Shown piece after piece: positions 35,683 to 44,654 of a stretch of DNA of 64,000 nt. Source of the DNA: Rhodomicrobium vannielii ATCC 17100 (GTDB lineage Bacteria; Pseudomonadota; Alphaproteobacteria; Rhizobiales; Rhodomicrobiaceae). Every line of letters begins with the position of its first letter. Position 1 is the first letter of the stretch. The translations under genes were made by a program, and so were the position numbers. Where the stretch lies: positions 831,927 through 895,926 of the forward strand of contig NC_014664.1 in the NCBI RefSeq assembly GCF_000166055.1, given 5' to 3'. Under the pieces are notes generated by a model, which worked only from the letters and a program-made list of their open reading frames with translations, was not told where the DNA came from and searched no databases.

Positions 35683-36551
35683 GCGGCGTCTCCCGCAGGT
35701 TCCGGCTCAAGCGAATAGGTTGCCCAGTGCGGCACGGTGAGATCCACGTCTGCCGCGCCGACGGTCAACGCGAGCCCTTTCGCCAGCGCGTCGCGCACGC
35801 GGTCGATGCGGGCGAGGGCCACACCGTGAGCACCGTAGACCGAGCCGAGGCGGCCGACCGGGAAACCGCCCGCCACGATATCCGCGCCACCTTCCGGCAA
35901 ATCCGCCGATGCCGTCACCGACAGAACGCGCGTGCGTGCCGTACCGCGATGCTGCATGCGCGAGACGACTTCCTGCCCCACGAAGCAACCCTTCTTGAAG
36001 TCCATGCCATGGAGGAAGTCGAAGCACGCTTCGTGCGGGAAGGCATCGCTGAAGGCATAATCCGCGCCGCCCTCAGGCACGGCGAGCGCGATGCGATGGG
36101 CGGCGTAGTCCTCGGGCGTGGCTGTCACGGCAGGCGCGGCGGCGGCAGAGATGAGGATGCGGCTTCCAAGCTCCGGCAGGCGCGGATCGGCATAGGCGAG
36201 CCCGCCATTCGCCTTCGCCCACGCGGCTGCGTCCTCGCCCCAGATTGCGCCCGCCGCCGTCTTGTCCGACACATCGGCGACGTCCACCTTGGCGCGCAGC
36301 TTGTACATGGTGAGGCGCTTTAAAAGGGCGTCGGCTTGTGCTTTCGGCGCGTCAATGAAATGCGTATCGCCATGGCGAACGACGAAGAAATCGAAAAGGA
36401 TCTTGCCCTGCGGCGACAGCAGACCTGAGAAGCGCGCCTCGTCATTTCCGAGATGCTCGACATCGTTCGTAATCAGGCCGTGGAGGAAGGAAACGTGGTC
36501 GTCGCCCGTAACCTTGAGGACGGCGCGATCGGGTAGAAGAGTGGACGGCAT
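35679..36551 (-). CDS. ygfZ: Folate-dependent iron-sulfur assembly protein YgfZ
   Basis: The 290-residue protein belongs to the YgfZ/IBA57/GcvT-like family, which binds tetrahydrofolate and helps assemble or repair some 4Fe-4S enzymes. The signature KKGCFVGQEV lies at about 185-194, with LLSPQGKILFDFFV near residue 45 and LHGLITNDV near 23. It is the first gene of the ygfZ-tag-HD-FAD dehydrogenase operon. GAGG lies upstream of ATG 36551. Confidence 0.92.
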   Translation of the reverse strand: MPSTLLPDRAVLKVTGDDHVSFLHGLITNDVEHLGNDEARFSGLLSPQGKILFDFFVVRHGDTHFIDAPKAQADALLKRLTMYKLRAKVDVADVSDKTAAGAIWGEDAAAWAKANGGLAYADPRLPELGSRILISAAAAPAVTATPEDYAAHRIALAVPEGGADYAFSDAFPHEACFDFLHGMDFKKGCFVGQEVVSRMQHRGTARTRVLSVTASADLPEGGADIVAGGFPVGRLGSVYGAHGVALARIDRVRDALAKGLALTVGAADVDLTVPHWATYSLEPEPAGDAA

Positions 36552-36670
36552 GCAGGAAACCTCGCCAGAGATGAAGCGGTGGCCGGATCATAACACCGTT
36601 TGGCGTTCCTGCCATGTTCTGCATGCCGTGGTTCGCCACGGCCGGCGGGCGCATCCGATGCCCGCAGAAA

Positions 36671-37552
36671 CTAATGCTGCGCGGGCCAATCCTCCACCGC
36701 TCCGCCATCAAAACTTGGCGAGGCCTTCGCGCGGCTGCTGCGAAGCGGCGCCACTTTCGCGCCCCATGGGTCGATCTTCGCCGCCACCTCGAAATTCACA
36801 TGAGCGCCGGGCACCGGCACCGCATGCACGATCTTGTAGCCGCGCTTCTTCAATTCCTGAAGAATGATCGGCAGGGCGAGGGCGGTGCGCTGGTGTATGT
36901 CGTGCAAAAGGAGAATGCCACGCTTCTTCTGTTCGATCTTGTCGATAGCGCGGTTTGCCAGCACTTCCGGCGTCAGCAAGGTCCAGTCGCTCGCATGGAA
37001 ATCGATATTCCAGATCACGATGCCCGTCGCGGCGGCATAGGTTTCGGTCGCGCGCGTCGATTCGAGATAGGGAAAGCGGAAGAACGGCGCGACGGCAGTC
37101 TGATCGTCGAGGCTCTTGCCGGCCGTCGTGAAGCCGTCGGAGATTTCCTTCGTGGCGGCCTTGTACGGCAGCTTAGGGATATGCGCGTGATGCTCGGAAT
37201 GCGTGCCGATGGTGTGCCCATCGGCAAGCACGCGCTTCAACAGCGCCGGATGCGCCCGCGCCATCGTGCCCACGGTGAAGAAGGTCGCGTGCACGCATTC
37301 GGCCGCGAGTGCGTCCAGCACCTTGCCCGTCCACGGCGGGGTAGGGCCGTCGTCGAAGGTGAGAATCACCTCATGGTCTTCAAGAATGGGCGTGCCATAA
37401 TCCGGGCCGCCGCCGACGCGGCTCACCTTCGCCGGATCGAGGGTGAGCGTCCGGCTGGTGCCGAGCGCGCCCGCAGGGCATTCAGCCGCGCTGGCCGCGC
37501 CCGCTAGCGAAAGGAGTGCGACCAGACCAATGGCCGCATGTCTGTAAATCAT
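36671..37552 (-). CDS. Secreted polysaccharide deacetylase (NodB domain)
   Basis: The 293-residue protein has a signal peptide (AAIGLVALLSLAGAASA-AECP) and a NodB domain with LTFDDGPTPPWTGKVLDAL (catalytic Asp pair), GTHSEHHAHI (metal histidines), FFRFPYLES and LLLHDIHQRTALALPIIL. It should remove N- or O-acetyl groups from envelope or extracellular polysaccharide. ATG 37552 is chosen over 37567 because it begins the signal peptide. It is divergent from the EF-hand lipoprotein. Confidence 0.88.
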   Translation of the reverse strand: MIYRHAAIGLVALLSLAGAASAAECPAGALGTSRTLTLDPAKVSRVGGGPDYGTPILEDHEVILTFDDGPTPPWTGKVLDALAAECVHATFFTVGTMARAHPALLKRVLADGHTIGTHSEHHAHIPKLPYKAATKEISDGFTTAGKSLDDQTAVAPFFRFPYLESTRATETYAAATGIVIWNIDFHASDWTLLTPEVLANRAIDKIEQKKRGILLLHDIHQRTALALPIILQELKKRGYKIVHAVPVPGAHVNFEVAAKIDPWGAKVAPLRSSRAKASPSFDGGAVEDWPAQH

Positions 37553-37776
37553 GATCCCACCACACATGGCTCTTGCAACTCAGAACCATATTCGCCTGCA
37601 CGCTTATAGCGCGGCTTAAGACGCGACCGCAAAGTCTTCTTAATCTTGGTTTCGCAGGCGTTGAGGGATTGACGCGCAAATGGCGTTCGCGAGGAAGATT
37701 TGTGGCAAAAGCGCCGGACGCGGCGTTTCGGCCTATTCGCACCACAATTCAAAGCTTTGCCTCGGAGCAACGGCGA

Positions 37777-38274
37777 ATGAAAAGGAAGCGGTCGACAAGA
37801 ATGGCACATCACAAAAAATTGCGTCTCGGGCTCATGGCTGCCAGTGCCACGCTTGCGATCCTTGCCGCCGGGTGTTCATCTCCCGCAGGCTTGAGCGACT
37901 CGGTCGAGGGGTCGTTCATCCGTGCCGCCGCGACCTGGGACATCAACCACGACGGCGTCGTTACCTGCGACGAGTGGCGCGCCTATGTCGGCCAGCTGTT
38001 CAAGGATGCGGACGTCAACCGTGACGGAAAGCTTTCGCCGGAGGAGTTCGCCCGACTCTCCAAAATGGACCGCCTGTTCGAGACCGCGGACTTCAAATAT
38101 TACGATGTCGAGCGCAAGGGTTACGTGACCGAATCGGACATGGTCGACCGGCGTAATCCCGCCTTCGTGGAACTCGACAAGCAGAACACCTGCCGTCTGA
38201 ACACCTACCAGCTTCGCGCGGCCACGGTTGAACAGCCGAAGAAGGAAAACCCCGCAATTCCGGGCTCGCGATAG
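37777..38274 (+). CDS. EF-hand lipoprotein
   Basis: The 165-residue protein has a lipoprotein signal ending ILAAGCSS (Cys33) and two calcium-binding loops, DINHDGVVTCDEW (about 50-62) and DADVNRDGKLSPEEF (about 72-86), followed by a degenerate third (YDVERKGYVTESDM). It is probably a periplasmic Ca-binding protein. The ATG at 37777 has GGAG nine bases upstream; ATG 37801 would give a more typical signal length but has a poorer site. Function unknown. Confidence 0.8.
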   Translation: MKRKRSTRMAHHKKLRLGLMAASATLAILAAGCSSPAGLSDSVEGSFIRAAATWDINHDGVVTCDEWRAYVGQLFKDADVNRDGKLSPEEFARLSKMDRLFETADFKYYDVERKGYVTESDMVDRRNPAFVELDKQNTCRLNTYQLRAATVEQPKKENPAIPGSR

Positions 38275-38444
38275 GCGCGATGACGAGGCACGCCCGCAAG
38301 GCTTTGCGATCCGACAAGACTGGCGTCAGGTTGTACTTGTGCGCGAATGCATCCTAAGCTCGGGCTGGTGCATTCGCGCAACAGACAAAACTGCTTCGCC
38401 CTGCTAGAAAAAAAGCTGGTCTCAACGTCAGACGCGGCTTTTGC

Positions 38445-39569
38445 ATGCATCGTCTTCTGGCTTCGCTTTTGATCTTCGCCGGGCTTCTCTCCCTTCCAGC
38501 CCGCGCCGCCAATATCACGACCGTGACCCATGATGGCGTCACGAGGGTCATCGTCATTGCGGGCGTGATTGCCCCCGGCGATGCGCAGAAATTCGCCAAT
38601 ATCGCGCTGATGACCGACGATGCGGTGGTTGCGCTTGCAAGCGACGGCGGGGCGTTGAAGGAAGCGCTTGAGATAGGCCGCGCGATCCGGCTCAAGGGCT
38701 TCTCGACCTATGTCACCGCAAATTCGCGCTGCGCCTCGGCATGCGCGCTGATCTGGCTCGCGGGTGTGCCACGTCTGATGGCAACTTCCGCGCGGGTCGG
38801 CTTTCACGCCGCCTATTACGATCTCGCGGGCGTGAAGGAAGTCAGCGCGTCGGGCAACGCGATCGTCGGGTCTTACCTGAACACGCTCGGGCTACCCGAG
38901 AAAGCGGTGCTAAGCCTCACCTCCGCGCCGCCGACGAGCGTGCGCTGGTTTTCGCCTGCGCAGGTCCGCGGGAACGGAATCGAGGTCACCGTGAAGGATC
39001 TCGACAGCACTTCGGAAGCGGGCGTGACCGAACAGGCCCAGACGCCCAAAACCACCGAGGTTACGAAAGACGTGTCGTCGCTTGGCATCGGTCCCGCCGC
39101 AACTCCCGCCGATGTCGAAGCGCAGGCGCGGAATTTCGCAGCGCGTTACCTCACATACGAAAACGAGGAGGCCGCTCGCTCGCTGGCTCTGATCTCGGAC
39201 GTATATGACGACAAGGTTTCGCATTTTGGCAAGATCAAGACCCGGCAGGAGGTATTGGCCTCGCATGCCCGTTTCGTGACGCGGTGGCCGAACCGAAAGC
39301 AGTCTCTGAAGCCCGGTAGCGTGATCGTGCTGTGCAAGGTGCCGCAGGCGCAATGCATGGTTGACGCGCTTATCGACTGGGAAGTCGCGAGCGGCAGCAC
39401 CCGCTCGAAGGGGGTTTCGACGTGGCACCTCGTGCTCAATCGCCAGTCGGATCGCTTCTCCATTGTCGCCGTGGACGGGAAGGTGATCGAACGGCGCAAC
39501 CTGTCGTCGGAGCGTAATCGCGGCCCGTGCTTCCGCTCGTTCTGTCCGTTCGATCTCGCTTTGCGCTAA
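38445..39569 (+). CDS. Secreted protein with ClpP/crotonase-like fold (COG3904-like)
   Basis: The 374-residue protein has a signal peptide (LLASLLIFAGLLSLPARAA) and a domain resembling periplasmic ClpP-like proteins: ALASDGGALKEALEIGRAIR, then NSRCASACALIWLAGVPR with the presumed nucleophile serine flanked by two cysteines, and RVGFHAAY with the histidine. The second half (residues 210-374) is an unrecognised domain with an RNFAARYLTYENEEAARSL start and several cysteines (VLCKVPQAQC; GPCFRSFCPF). Protease activity is inferred from the fold only. Confidence 0.65.
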   Translation: MHRLLASLLIFAGLLSLPARAANITTVTHDGVTRVIVIAGVIAPGDAQKFANIALMTDDAVVALASDGGALKEALEIGRAIRLKGFSTYVTANSRCASACALIWLAGVPRLMATSARVGFHAAYYDLAGVKEVSASGNAIVGSYLNTLGLPEKAVLSLTSAPPTSVRWFSPAQVRGNGIEVTVKDLDSTSEAGVTEQAQTPKTTEVTKDVSSLGIGPAATPADVEAQARNFAARYLTYENEEAARSLALISDVYDDKVSHFGKIKTRQEVLASHARFVTRWPNRKQSLKPGSVIVLCKVPQAQCMVDALIDWEVASGSTRSKGVSTWHLVLNRQSDRFSIVAVDGKVIERRNLSSERNRGPCFRSFCPFDLALR

Positions 39570-39636
39570 GAAGTGGCGCGCCACTTGGGCGCGGCGCGTT
39601 CCGATCAGAGGATGAAGAACGCCAGAATGACGGCTT

Positions 39637-39666
39637 CGTCGTCAGGCGCAGGGGCACCTGACGACG
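39637..39666. other. Perfect hairpin between convergent genes
   Basis: CGTCGTCAGG (39637-39646) and CCTGACGACG (39657-39666) form a 10-bp stem with a 10-base loop between the COG3904-like and gntR genes. There is no T-run, but position suggests a transcript-end structure. Confidence 0.5.
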
Positions 39667-39705
39667 AGTGTGTGTTAGGCCTCACGAGCGCGGCCCCCAA
39701 GGTCC

Positions 39706-40434
39706 CTATCGCTTGCCCGCGCCCGCGAGGACGTGAAGCGCATCGGCTTCGTCGAACATCATCTGAGTGCGATTCGGGAACGCGTTCTCGCCCTCGGAAA
39801 TGAGCGCGATCATGCGGCGCAGTTCACCGCCGATGTTGAGGATGTGAACCTGCAACAGCCTGTCGGTCTCGTCGGGAAGCCCATCGCGGATCGTGCGCAG
39901 AATGCGGTCGTGCTCCATGACGGAGGGCAGAATGCGGTTGATGTGGTCGAGTTGCAAACGCCGGTAGGCGCCGATCCGGTTGCGGATGCTGAGTGTCATC
40001 TTGACGAGGTAGTTATTACGGCTCGCCGCATAGATCGTCTCGTGGAAAACCTCATTAGCGCGCGCGTAGCTTTTCGGATCGTGCGACTCGGCAAAGCGGC
40101 GGCAATCTTCCTGCGCGGCGGCCATCGCATCGATGTCGCTGTTAAGGCAGGACTTGGCGGCCAGTCGTCCGCAGGCTCCCTCAAGCTCCGCCATCACTTC
40201 GAGCAATTCGACGAGCTCGCGGATACCGAGGCGCGCGACCATTGCGCCTTTGTGAGGCCGGATCTCGACGAGGCCGTTCGCAGAGAGTTGACGAAGTGCT
40301 TCCCGAACCGGCGTCCGCGACGTCCCGTATCGCTTCGCAAGACCGCATTCGTCCAGCTTGTCGCCGGGCTTAAGCTGAAAGGAGAGGATCTCCTCCTCAA
40401 TCAACGATCGCAAGCGTTCCGCTTGGGAACTCAT
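39706..40434 (-). CDS. GntR/FCD-family regulator next to malonyl-CoA decarboxylase (MatR-like)
   Basis: The 242-residue regulator has an N-terminal winged helix (LRSLIEEEILSFQLKPGDKL ... YGTSRTPVREALRQLSANGLVEI) and a C-terminal FCD all-helical ligand domain (residues 75-225) with metal ligands in FHETIY and MEHDRILRTI. Divergent placement beside malonyl-CoA decarboxylase matches MatR, which controls malonate use in rhizobia, so malonate is a likely inducer (inference). I see no clear TTGTATACAA-type site in the 215-bp intergenic region; a TTGATCAA palindrome at 40613-40620 is the only obvious dyad. GGAG precedes the ATG. Confidence 0.85.
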   Translation of the reverse strand: MSSQAERLRSLIEEEILSFQLKPGDKLDECGLAKRYGTSRTPVREALRQLSANGLVEIRPHKGAMVARLGIRELVELLEVMAELEGACGRLAAKSCLNSDIDAMAAAQEDCRRFAESHDPKSYARANEVFHETIYAASRNNYLVKMTLSIRNRIGAYRRLQLDHINRILPSVMEHDRILRTIRDGLPDETDRLLQVHILNIGGELRRMIALISEGENAFPNRTQMMFDEADALHVLAGAGKR

Positions 40435-40649
40435 AGGACAGCGCTCCTCGTTTCGTGCTCTCGACGATCCTTCCGTCCATAGTCAAAGCTCGGCGCAATT
40501 TTTACCGGGCAGGAAGCCATACCCCGGATAATCCGAACAGTGAAGAACCCGAAACCGCCTTTTCGGGCGTAGACCACGAATTTCATGGTATCATCCCCCT
40601 CAGACTGGACCTTTGATCAATCGCAAGCAGCGAGGCGCGCAGCCGGAAT

Positions 40650-42020
40650 ATGGATGTTTCTTTCTTCCAGGAAATCCTGAGCAAAATTTCGGACCGAGGC
40701 AGGCAGATTCTGGATTTGTCATCCTTGATCGGAACAGACGCTGAAGAGTCATTCGAAGAATTATGTCAGGCTTTGGTTTCGAGCAGGGGCGAAGCATCCG
40801 GCGTTGCTCTTGCAAGGCGAATCCTTGACCTCTACCGTTTGACGACAGATAAGGAAAAAGACGCTTTTTTCGTGTTTTTGGCAAGACATTTTCTCCCGAG
40901 CACAGAGGCGGTCCAGCGAGCGGCGACCGCTTATCTTGAGCAGCCGGAGATCGGTCGGCTCGAAACCCTCATGGCCGCTGTCGAATCGCCGAGGCAGGAA
41001 CTTTTCCGCCGCCTCAATCTCGCGCCGGGCGGCACGACGGCTCTCGTGCGCATGCGCGAAGACCTGCTGCGCCGTCTGAAGGATAATCCCCAACTCGCCG
41101 GCGTCGACCGCGATTTCGTGCATCTGTTCTCCTCGTGGTTCAATCGCGGCTTCCTCGTGCTCGCGCATCTTTCCTGGTCGAGCCCGGCGTCGATCCTCGA
41201 AAAATTGATCGCCTACGAGAAGGTGCACAAGATCCACGGTTTCGAGGATTTGCGGCGCAGGCTCGACCCCAACGACCGCCGCTGCTTCGCGTTCTTCCAT
41301 CCGGCGCTCGTCGATGAACCGCTCATCTTCGTGCAGGTCGCGCTCGCGAGCGAAATTCCGTCGTCGATCCAGCTGCTCCTCGCCTCCGACGCGGAAGATT
41401 TCGACGATCCGGACCCCTCCGTGGCGGTCTTCTATTCCATCTCAAACTGTCAGGATGGCCTGCGCGGAATTTCCTTCGGCAACTTCCTCATCAAGCAGGT
41501 GGCGGAGGACATGAAGAAGGAGAAGCCTTCGCTGAAGGCCTTCGTGACGCTATCGCCCGCACCGACTTTCAGGTCGTGGCTCGAAGCGAACAAGGCCGAG
41601 CTTTCCTATCTTCCGGCGGCGCAGCGGAAGCTGATCGATGCAGCGCTCGCGGGCCAATTCGGCGAGAGCGAGGAGGAACTCGACGCGCTCGAACCCGCCA
41701 TTCTCGCCGCCGCCGCTCATTATTATCTGCGCGCGAAGGACAAGAAGGGGAAACCGGTCGACCCGGTGGCGCGTTTCCACCTCGGCAACGGCGCGCGGCT
41801 GGAGCGGATCAATTGGCTCGGCGACACGTCGGAGAAGGGTATTCGCGAGTCTCTGAGCGTCATGGTCAACTATTTATACGATCTTAAGGACATCGAGCGT
41901 AATCACGAAGCTTATGTGAACCTGAGCCAAGTGGCCGCGTCGAAGGCCGTGAGATCGATCCTTCTCGCACCGGAACCGAACGCCAAGGCCGCGCAGCGTA
42001 AAAGCGAGACAATCTCATGA
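40650..42020 (+). CDS. matA: Malonyl-CoA decarboxylase
   Basis: The 456-residue enzyme decarboxylates malonyl-CoA to acetyl-CoA. It follows the two-domain MCD layout: a helical N-terminal domain (1-160) and an acetyltransferase-fold catalytic domain with WSSPASILEKLIAYEKVH, RRCFAFFHPALVDEPLIFV, EIPSSIQLLL (oxyanion/Ser region near 235), SISNCQDGLRGISFGNFLIKQV and AHYYLRA (catalytic His near 356). No matB (malonyl-CoA synthetase) or malonate transporter is next to it; instead the stop overlaps a metallopeptidase gene (ATGA). The ribosome site is weak. Confidence 0.93.
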   Translation: MDVSFFQEILSKISDRGRQILDLSSLIGTDAEESFEELCQALVSSRGEASGVALARRILDLYRLTTDKEKDAFFVFLARHFLPSTEAVQRAATAYLEQPEIGRLETLMAAVESPRQELFRRLNLAPGGTTALVRMREDLLRRLKDNPQLAGVDRDFVHLFSSWFNRGFLVLAHLSWSSPASILEKLIAYEKVHKIHGFEDLRRRLDPNDRRCFAFFHPALVDEPLIFVQVALASEIPSSIQLLLASDAEDFDDPDPSVAVFYSISNCQDGLRGISFGNFLIKQVAEDMKKEKPSLKAFVTLSPAPTFRSWLEANKAELSYLPAAQRKLIDAALAGQFGESEEELDALEPAILAAAAHYYLRAKDKKGKPVDPVARFHLGNGARLERINWLGDTSEKGIRESLSVMVNYLYDLKDIERNHEAYVNLSQVAASKAVRSILLAPEPNAKAAQRKSETIS

Positions 42021-42937
42021 GATGGCAGGGACGCCGCGAAAGCGAGAACGTCGAAGACCGCCGCGATGAGAGCGGCGGGGGCGGTTTTCCGTTCCCCGGC
42101 GGCGGCGGCATACAGATCGGGCAGGGCGGCGGCCTCGGCATCGTCGGCGTGATCGTGATCGTCGGCATTGCGCTGTTGTTCGGCATCGATCCGCGCGTCA
42201 TCCTGCAAGGTGGCGGCGAAGGCTTCCCCGGCGGCGGCATCCAGATCCCGCGCGAAGCTCCGCGCGCGCCCTCGCAAAGCGCGACGACGGACGATCAGGC
42301 GAAGCGGTTCGTTTCGGTCGTTCTCGGCGATACAGAAGACACATGGTCGAAGATCTTCGCGAGCCAGGGCGCACGTTATTCGCCGCCGAAACTCGTCCTT
42401 TTCCGCGACGGCATCCAGTCCGGCTGCGGACTCGCGAGCGCGCAGATGGGGCCGTTTTATTGTCCCATGAACCGCAAGGTTTATATCGACCTGTCGTTTT
42501 TCGATATGCTGAAGCGCCGCTTCCGCGCACCGGGCGAATTCGCGCAAGCCTATGTGATCGCGCATGAAATCGGCCATCACATCCAGAATTTGCAGGGGCG
42601 GCTTCAGCAGGCGCAGCGGCTTCAGGCGGCCGCCACCTCGGAAGGTCAGCGCAATGCAATTCAGGTGCGCGTCGAGCTTCAGGCCGACTGCTATGCCGGC
42701 GTTTGGGCGCATCACACGGCGAAGCTGAACAACACGCTTGAACCGGGCGACATCGAGTCGGCGCTCCGCGCGGCGGCGGCGATCGGTGACGACGCGATCC
42801 AGAAGAGCACGCGCGGCTATGCTGTGCCTGATTCGTTCACGCATGGTTCCTCGGAACAGCGGGCCCGCTGGTTCACGCGCGGTTATCAGACGGGTTCGCT
42901 GGCGTCCTGCGATACGTTCAACACCGACGCGATCTGA
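42017..42937 (+). CDS. ypfJ: YpfJ-type neutral zinc metallopeptidase
   Basis: The 306-residue protein starts MRWQGRRESENVEDRRD, has Gly-rich stretches around one membrane helix (GIVGVIVIVGIALLFGI, about 41-57) and a periplasmic peptidase domain with AHEIGHHIQN near residue 183 (zinc HExxH) and ELQADCYAGVWAH supplying the third ligand. This is the full length of the YpfJ family. It overlaps matA by 4 bp. The natural substrate is unknown. Confidence 0.92.
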   Translation: MRWQGRRESENVEDRRDESGGGGFPFPGGGGIQIGQGGGLGIVGVIVIVGIALLFGIDPRVILQGGGEGFPGGGIQIPREAPRAPSQSATTDDQAKRFVSVVLGDTEDTWSKIFASQGARYSPPKLVLFRDGIQSGCGLASAQMGPFYCPMNRKVYIDLSFFDMLKRRFRAPGEFAQAYVIAHEIGHHIQNLQGRLQQAQRLQAAATSEGQRNAIQVRVELQADCYAGVWAHHTAKLNNTLEPGDIESALRAAAAIGDDAIQKSTRGYAVPDSFTHGSSEQRARWFTRGYQTGSLASCDTFNTDAI

Positions 42938-42940
42938 GGG

Positions 42941-42963
42941 AGGGCGAGTCCGCCCTTCGTTTT
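42941..42963 (+). terminator. Weak intrinsic terminator after ypfJ
   Basis: AGGGCG-AGTC-CGCCCT followed by TCGTTTT; the stem is short but sits directly after the stop codon. Confidence 0.5.
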
Positions 42964-43031
42964 GGCAAGCTCGACACACGCTCTGTCACGCGCTCGCCAC
43001 AGCTTTCCCCTATCAGCGCAGCCAATGTTTA

Positions 43032-43069
43032 CCCCGCCCCGCTATGTTTGAAGAGCGGGGCGGGGCTTT
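43032..43069 (+). terminator. Strong GC hairpin between ypfJ and glmU
   Basis: CCCCGCCCCGCT (43032-43043) pairs perfectly with AGCGGGGCGGGG (43054-43065), then CTTTC. The 12-bp stem should stop or pause transcription just before the glmU promoter region. Confidence 0.6.
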
Positions 43070-43128
43070 CCATTTGATCGCCGTCAGGCATAAGAACAGC
43101 ACCGGCGAAGGCAGAAAAGGATCGACCG

Positions 43129-44472
43129 ATGGCGGGATTTAATGCGGTGGTGCTGGCGGCGGGGCAGGGGACGCGCATGAAATCGGCGCTGCCGAAGGTG
43201 CTGCACCCGGTCGGCGGCCTGCCGCTCGTCGCCCATGTCATCAAGGCCGCCGCCGACGCTGGTGCGGAGGCGTGCTCCGTGATAGTGCCGCCCGACGCGA
43301 AGGGCTTCGATGCGCTTCGCCTGCCCATCGCCGCGCGGTTCTTCGAGCAGCATGAGCGACTCGGCACGGCGCATGCCGTTTTGCAGGCGAGGCCCGCGCT
43401 CGAAACGTCGAGCCTTCCGGTCGTGGTGCTCTGTGGCGACACGCCGCTCGTCACGCCCGACAGCCTCGCCCGCCTCGCTGCGGTCATCGCGAACGGCGCC
43501 GACATGGCGGTCATGGGCTTCAATGCGCGCAATCCGAAGGGGTATGGCCGCCTTATCACCGATGCGTCGGGCGCGCTGGTCGCCATCCGCGAGGACAAGG
43601 ACGCGAGCGAGGCGGAGCGGGCGATCACGCTTTGCAATTCCGGCATCCTCGCGTTTCGCGGCGACCTGATTCTTTCGCTCCTCGACCGCATCGGCAATGA
43701 CAACGCCCAGCGCGAATTTTACCTCACCGACGCGGTTGAAGTTGCCCGCGCGCGGGGGCTTCACGTGGCCTGCGAGATCATCGACGAGGACGAGGTGCGC
43801 GGCGTGAACACGCGCGCCCAGCTCGCGGAGGCCGAAGCCATCTTCCAGCGGCGCGCGCGTGAGGCGGCAATGGCGGGCGGCACGACGCTCATAGCGCCCG
43901 ACACCGTGACCTTCGCGCATGACACAATCATCGGGCAGGATGTCGTGATCGAGCCGAACGTGATTTTTGCAGCTGGCGTCGTCATCGAGGACGGCGTCAC
44001 GATCCGCGGCTTCTCGCATCTCGAAGGCGCGCGCGTGGGGCGCGGCTCGACCATCGGCCCGTTCGCGCGGTTCCGCCCCGGTACAGTGCTGGAAGCCGGG
44101 GCGCATGTCGGCAATTTCGTGGAACTCAAGGCGTCGCATGTCGGGGAAGGCGCTAAGGTGAACCACCTCAGCTACATCGGCGACGCGAATATCGGCGCGA
44201 AAACCAACATCGGCGCGGGCACCATCACCTGCAACTACGACGGCTACAGCAAGTTCAAGACGAATATCGGCGCGGGCGCGTTTATCGGCTCCAACAGCTC
44301 GCTCGTCGCACCCGTGACCATCGGCGACGGTGCCTATATCGGCTCGGGTAGTGTAATTTCCGAGGATGTGCCGCCCCACGCATTGGCGCTGACCCGCGCG
44401 CCGCAGGTGCACAAGGACGAATGGGCGAAGAAGAAGCGCGCGCGCGCCGAGGCGGAGAAGCGGTCGAAGTGA
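43129..44472 (+). CDS. glmU: Bifunctional GlmU (GlcN-1-P acetyltransferase / GlcNAc-1-P uridylyltransferase)
   Basis: The 447-residue enzyme makes UDP-GlcNAc. The N-terminal nucleotidyltransferase domain has LAAGQGTRMKSALPKVLHP and VVLCGDTPLV; the C-terminal part is a left-handed beta-helix of hexapeptide repeats (IGQDVVIEPN, GDANIGAKTNIGAG, TITCNYDG) with the acetyltransferase histidine in SHLEGARVGRG-like turns. AAGGA precedes the ATG. It lies one gene from glmS, so the first and last steps of the pathway are close, separated by a zinc-regulated gene. Confidence 0.95.
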   Translation: MAGFNAVVLAAGQGTRMKSALPKVLHPVGGLPLVAHVIKAAADAGAEACSVIVPPDAKGFDALRLPIAARFFEQHERLGTAHAVLQARPALETSSLPVVVLCGDTPLVTPDSLARLAAVIANGADMAVMGFNARNPKGYGRLITDASGALVAIREDKDASEAERAITLCNSGILAFRGDLILSLLDRIGNDNAQREFYLTDAVEVARARGLHVACEIIDEDEVRGVNTRAQLAEAEAIFQRRAREAAMAGGTTLIAPDTVTFAHDTIIGQDVVIEPNVIFAAGVVIEDGVTIRGFSHLEGARVGRGSTIGPFARFRPGTVLEAGAHVGNFVELKASHVGEGAKVNHLSYIGDANIGAKTNIGAGTITCNYDGYSKFKTNIGAGAFIGSNSSLVAPVTIGDGAYIGSGSVISEDVPPHALALTRAPQVHKDEWAKKKRARAEAEKRSK

Positions 44473-44602
44473 GGCTCGCCGCTAGAAGCGTGAGGCGGTT
44501 TTCCGATAAGATCTAAAACGGAGAGATAGAGCGCGCCTTTGGCGGCTTTCGCTCGCGGCATGTTTTCCCGCCATCTGGAAGCGAGCACCTTGAATGCAGC
44601 CG

Positions 44603-44619
44603 ATGTAATAGTATAACAT
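44603..44619. promoter_or_regulatory. Zur box upstream of the COG0523 gene
   Basis: ATGTAATA-G-TATAACAT differs by one base from the ideal dyad ATGTTATA-N-TATAACAT used by proteobacterial Zur repressors. It ends 35 bp before the COG0523 ATG, where a repressor would block the promoter. Confidence 0.78.
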
Positions 44620-44654
44620 TGCTAGTTGCATTCCACCCGGAGATCCTTCTTCCC

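Noticed and set aside
40570-40620. MatR operator of the TTGTATACAA type
   Set aside because: Only partial resemblance (GGTATCAT) and a TTGATCAA dyad could be found; not enough to call the site.
43084-44412. 442-codon minus-strand frame
   Set aside because: Mirror of glmU; composition is typical of antisense GC-rich sequence.
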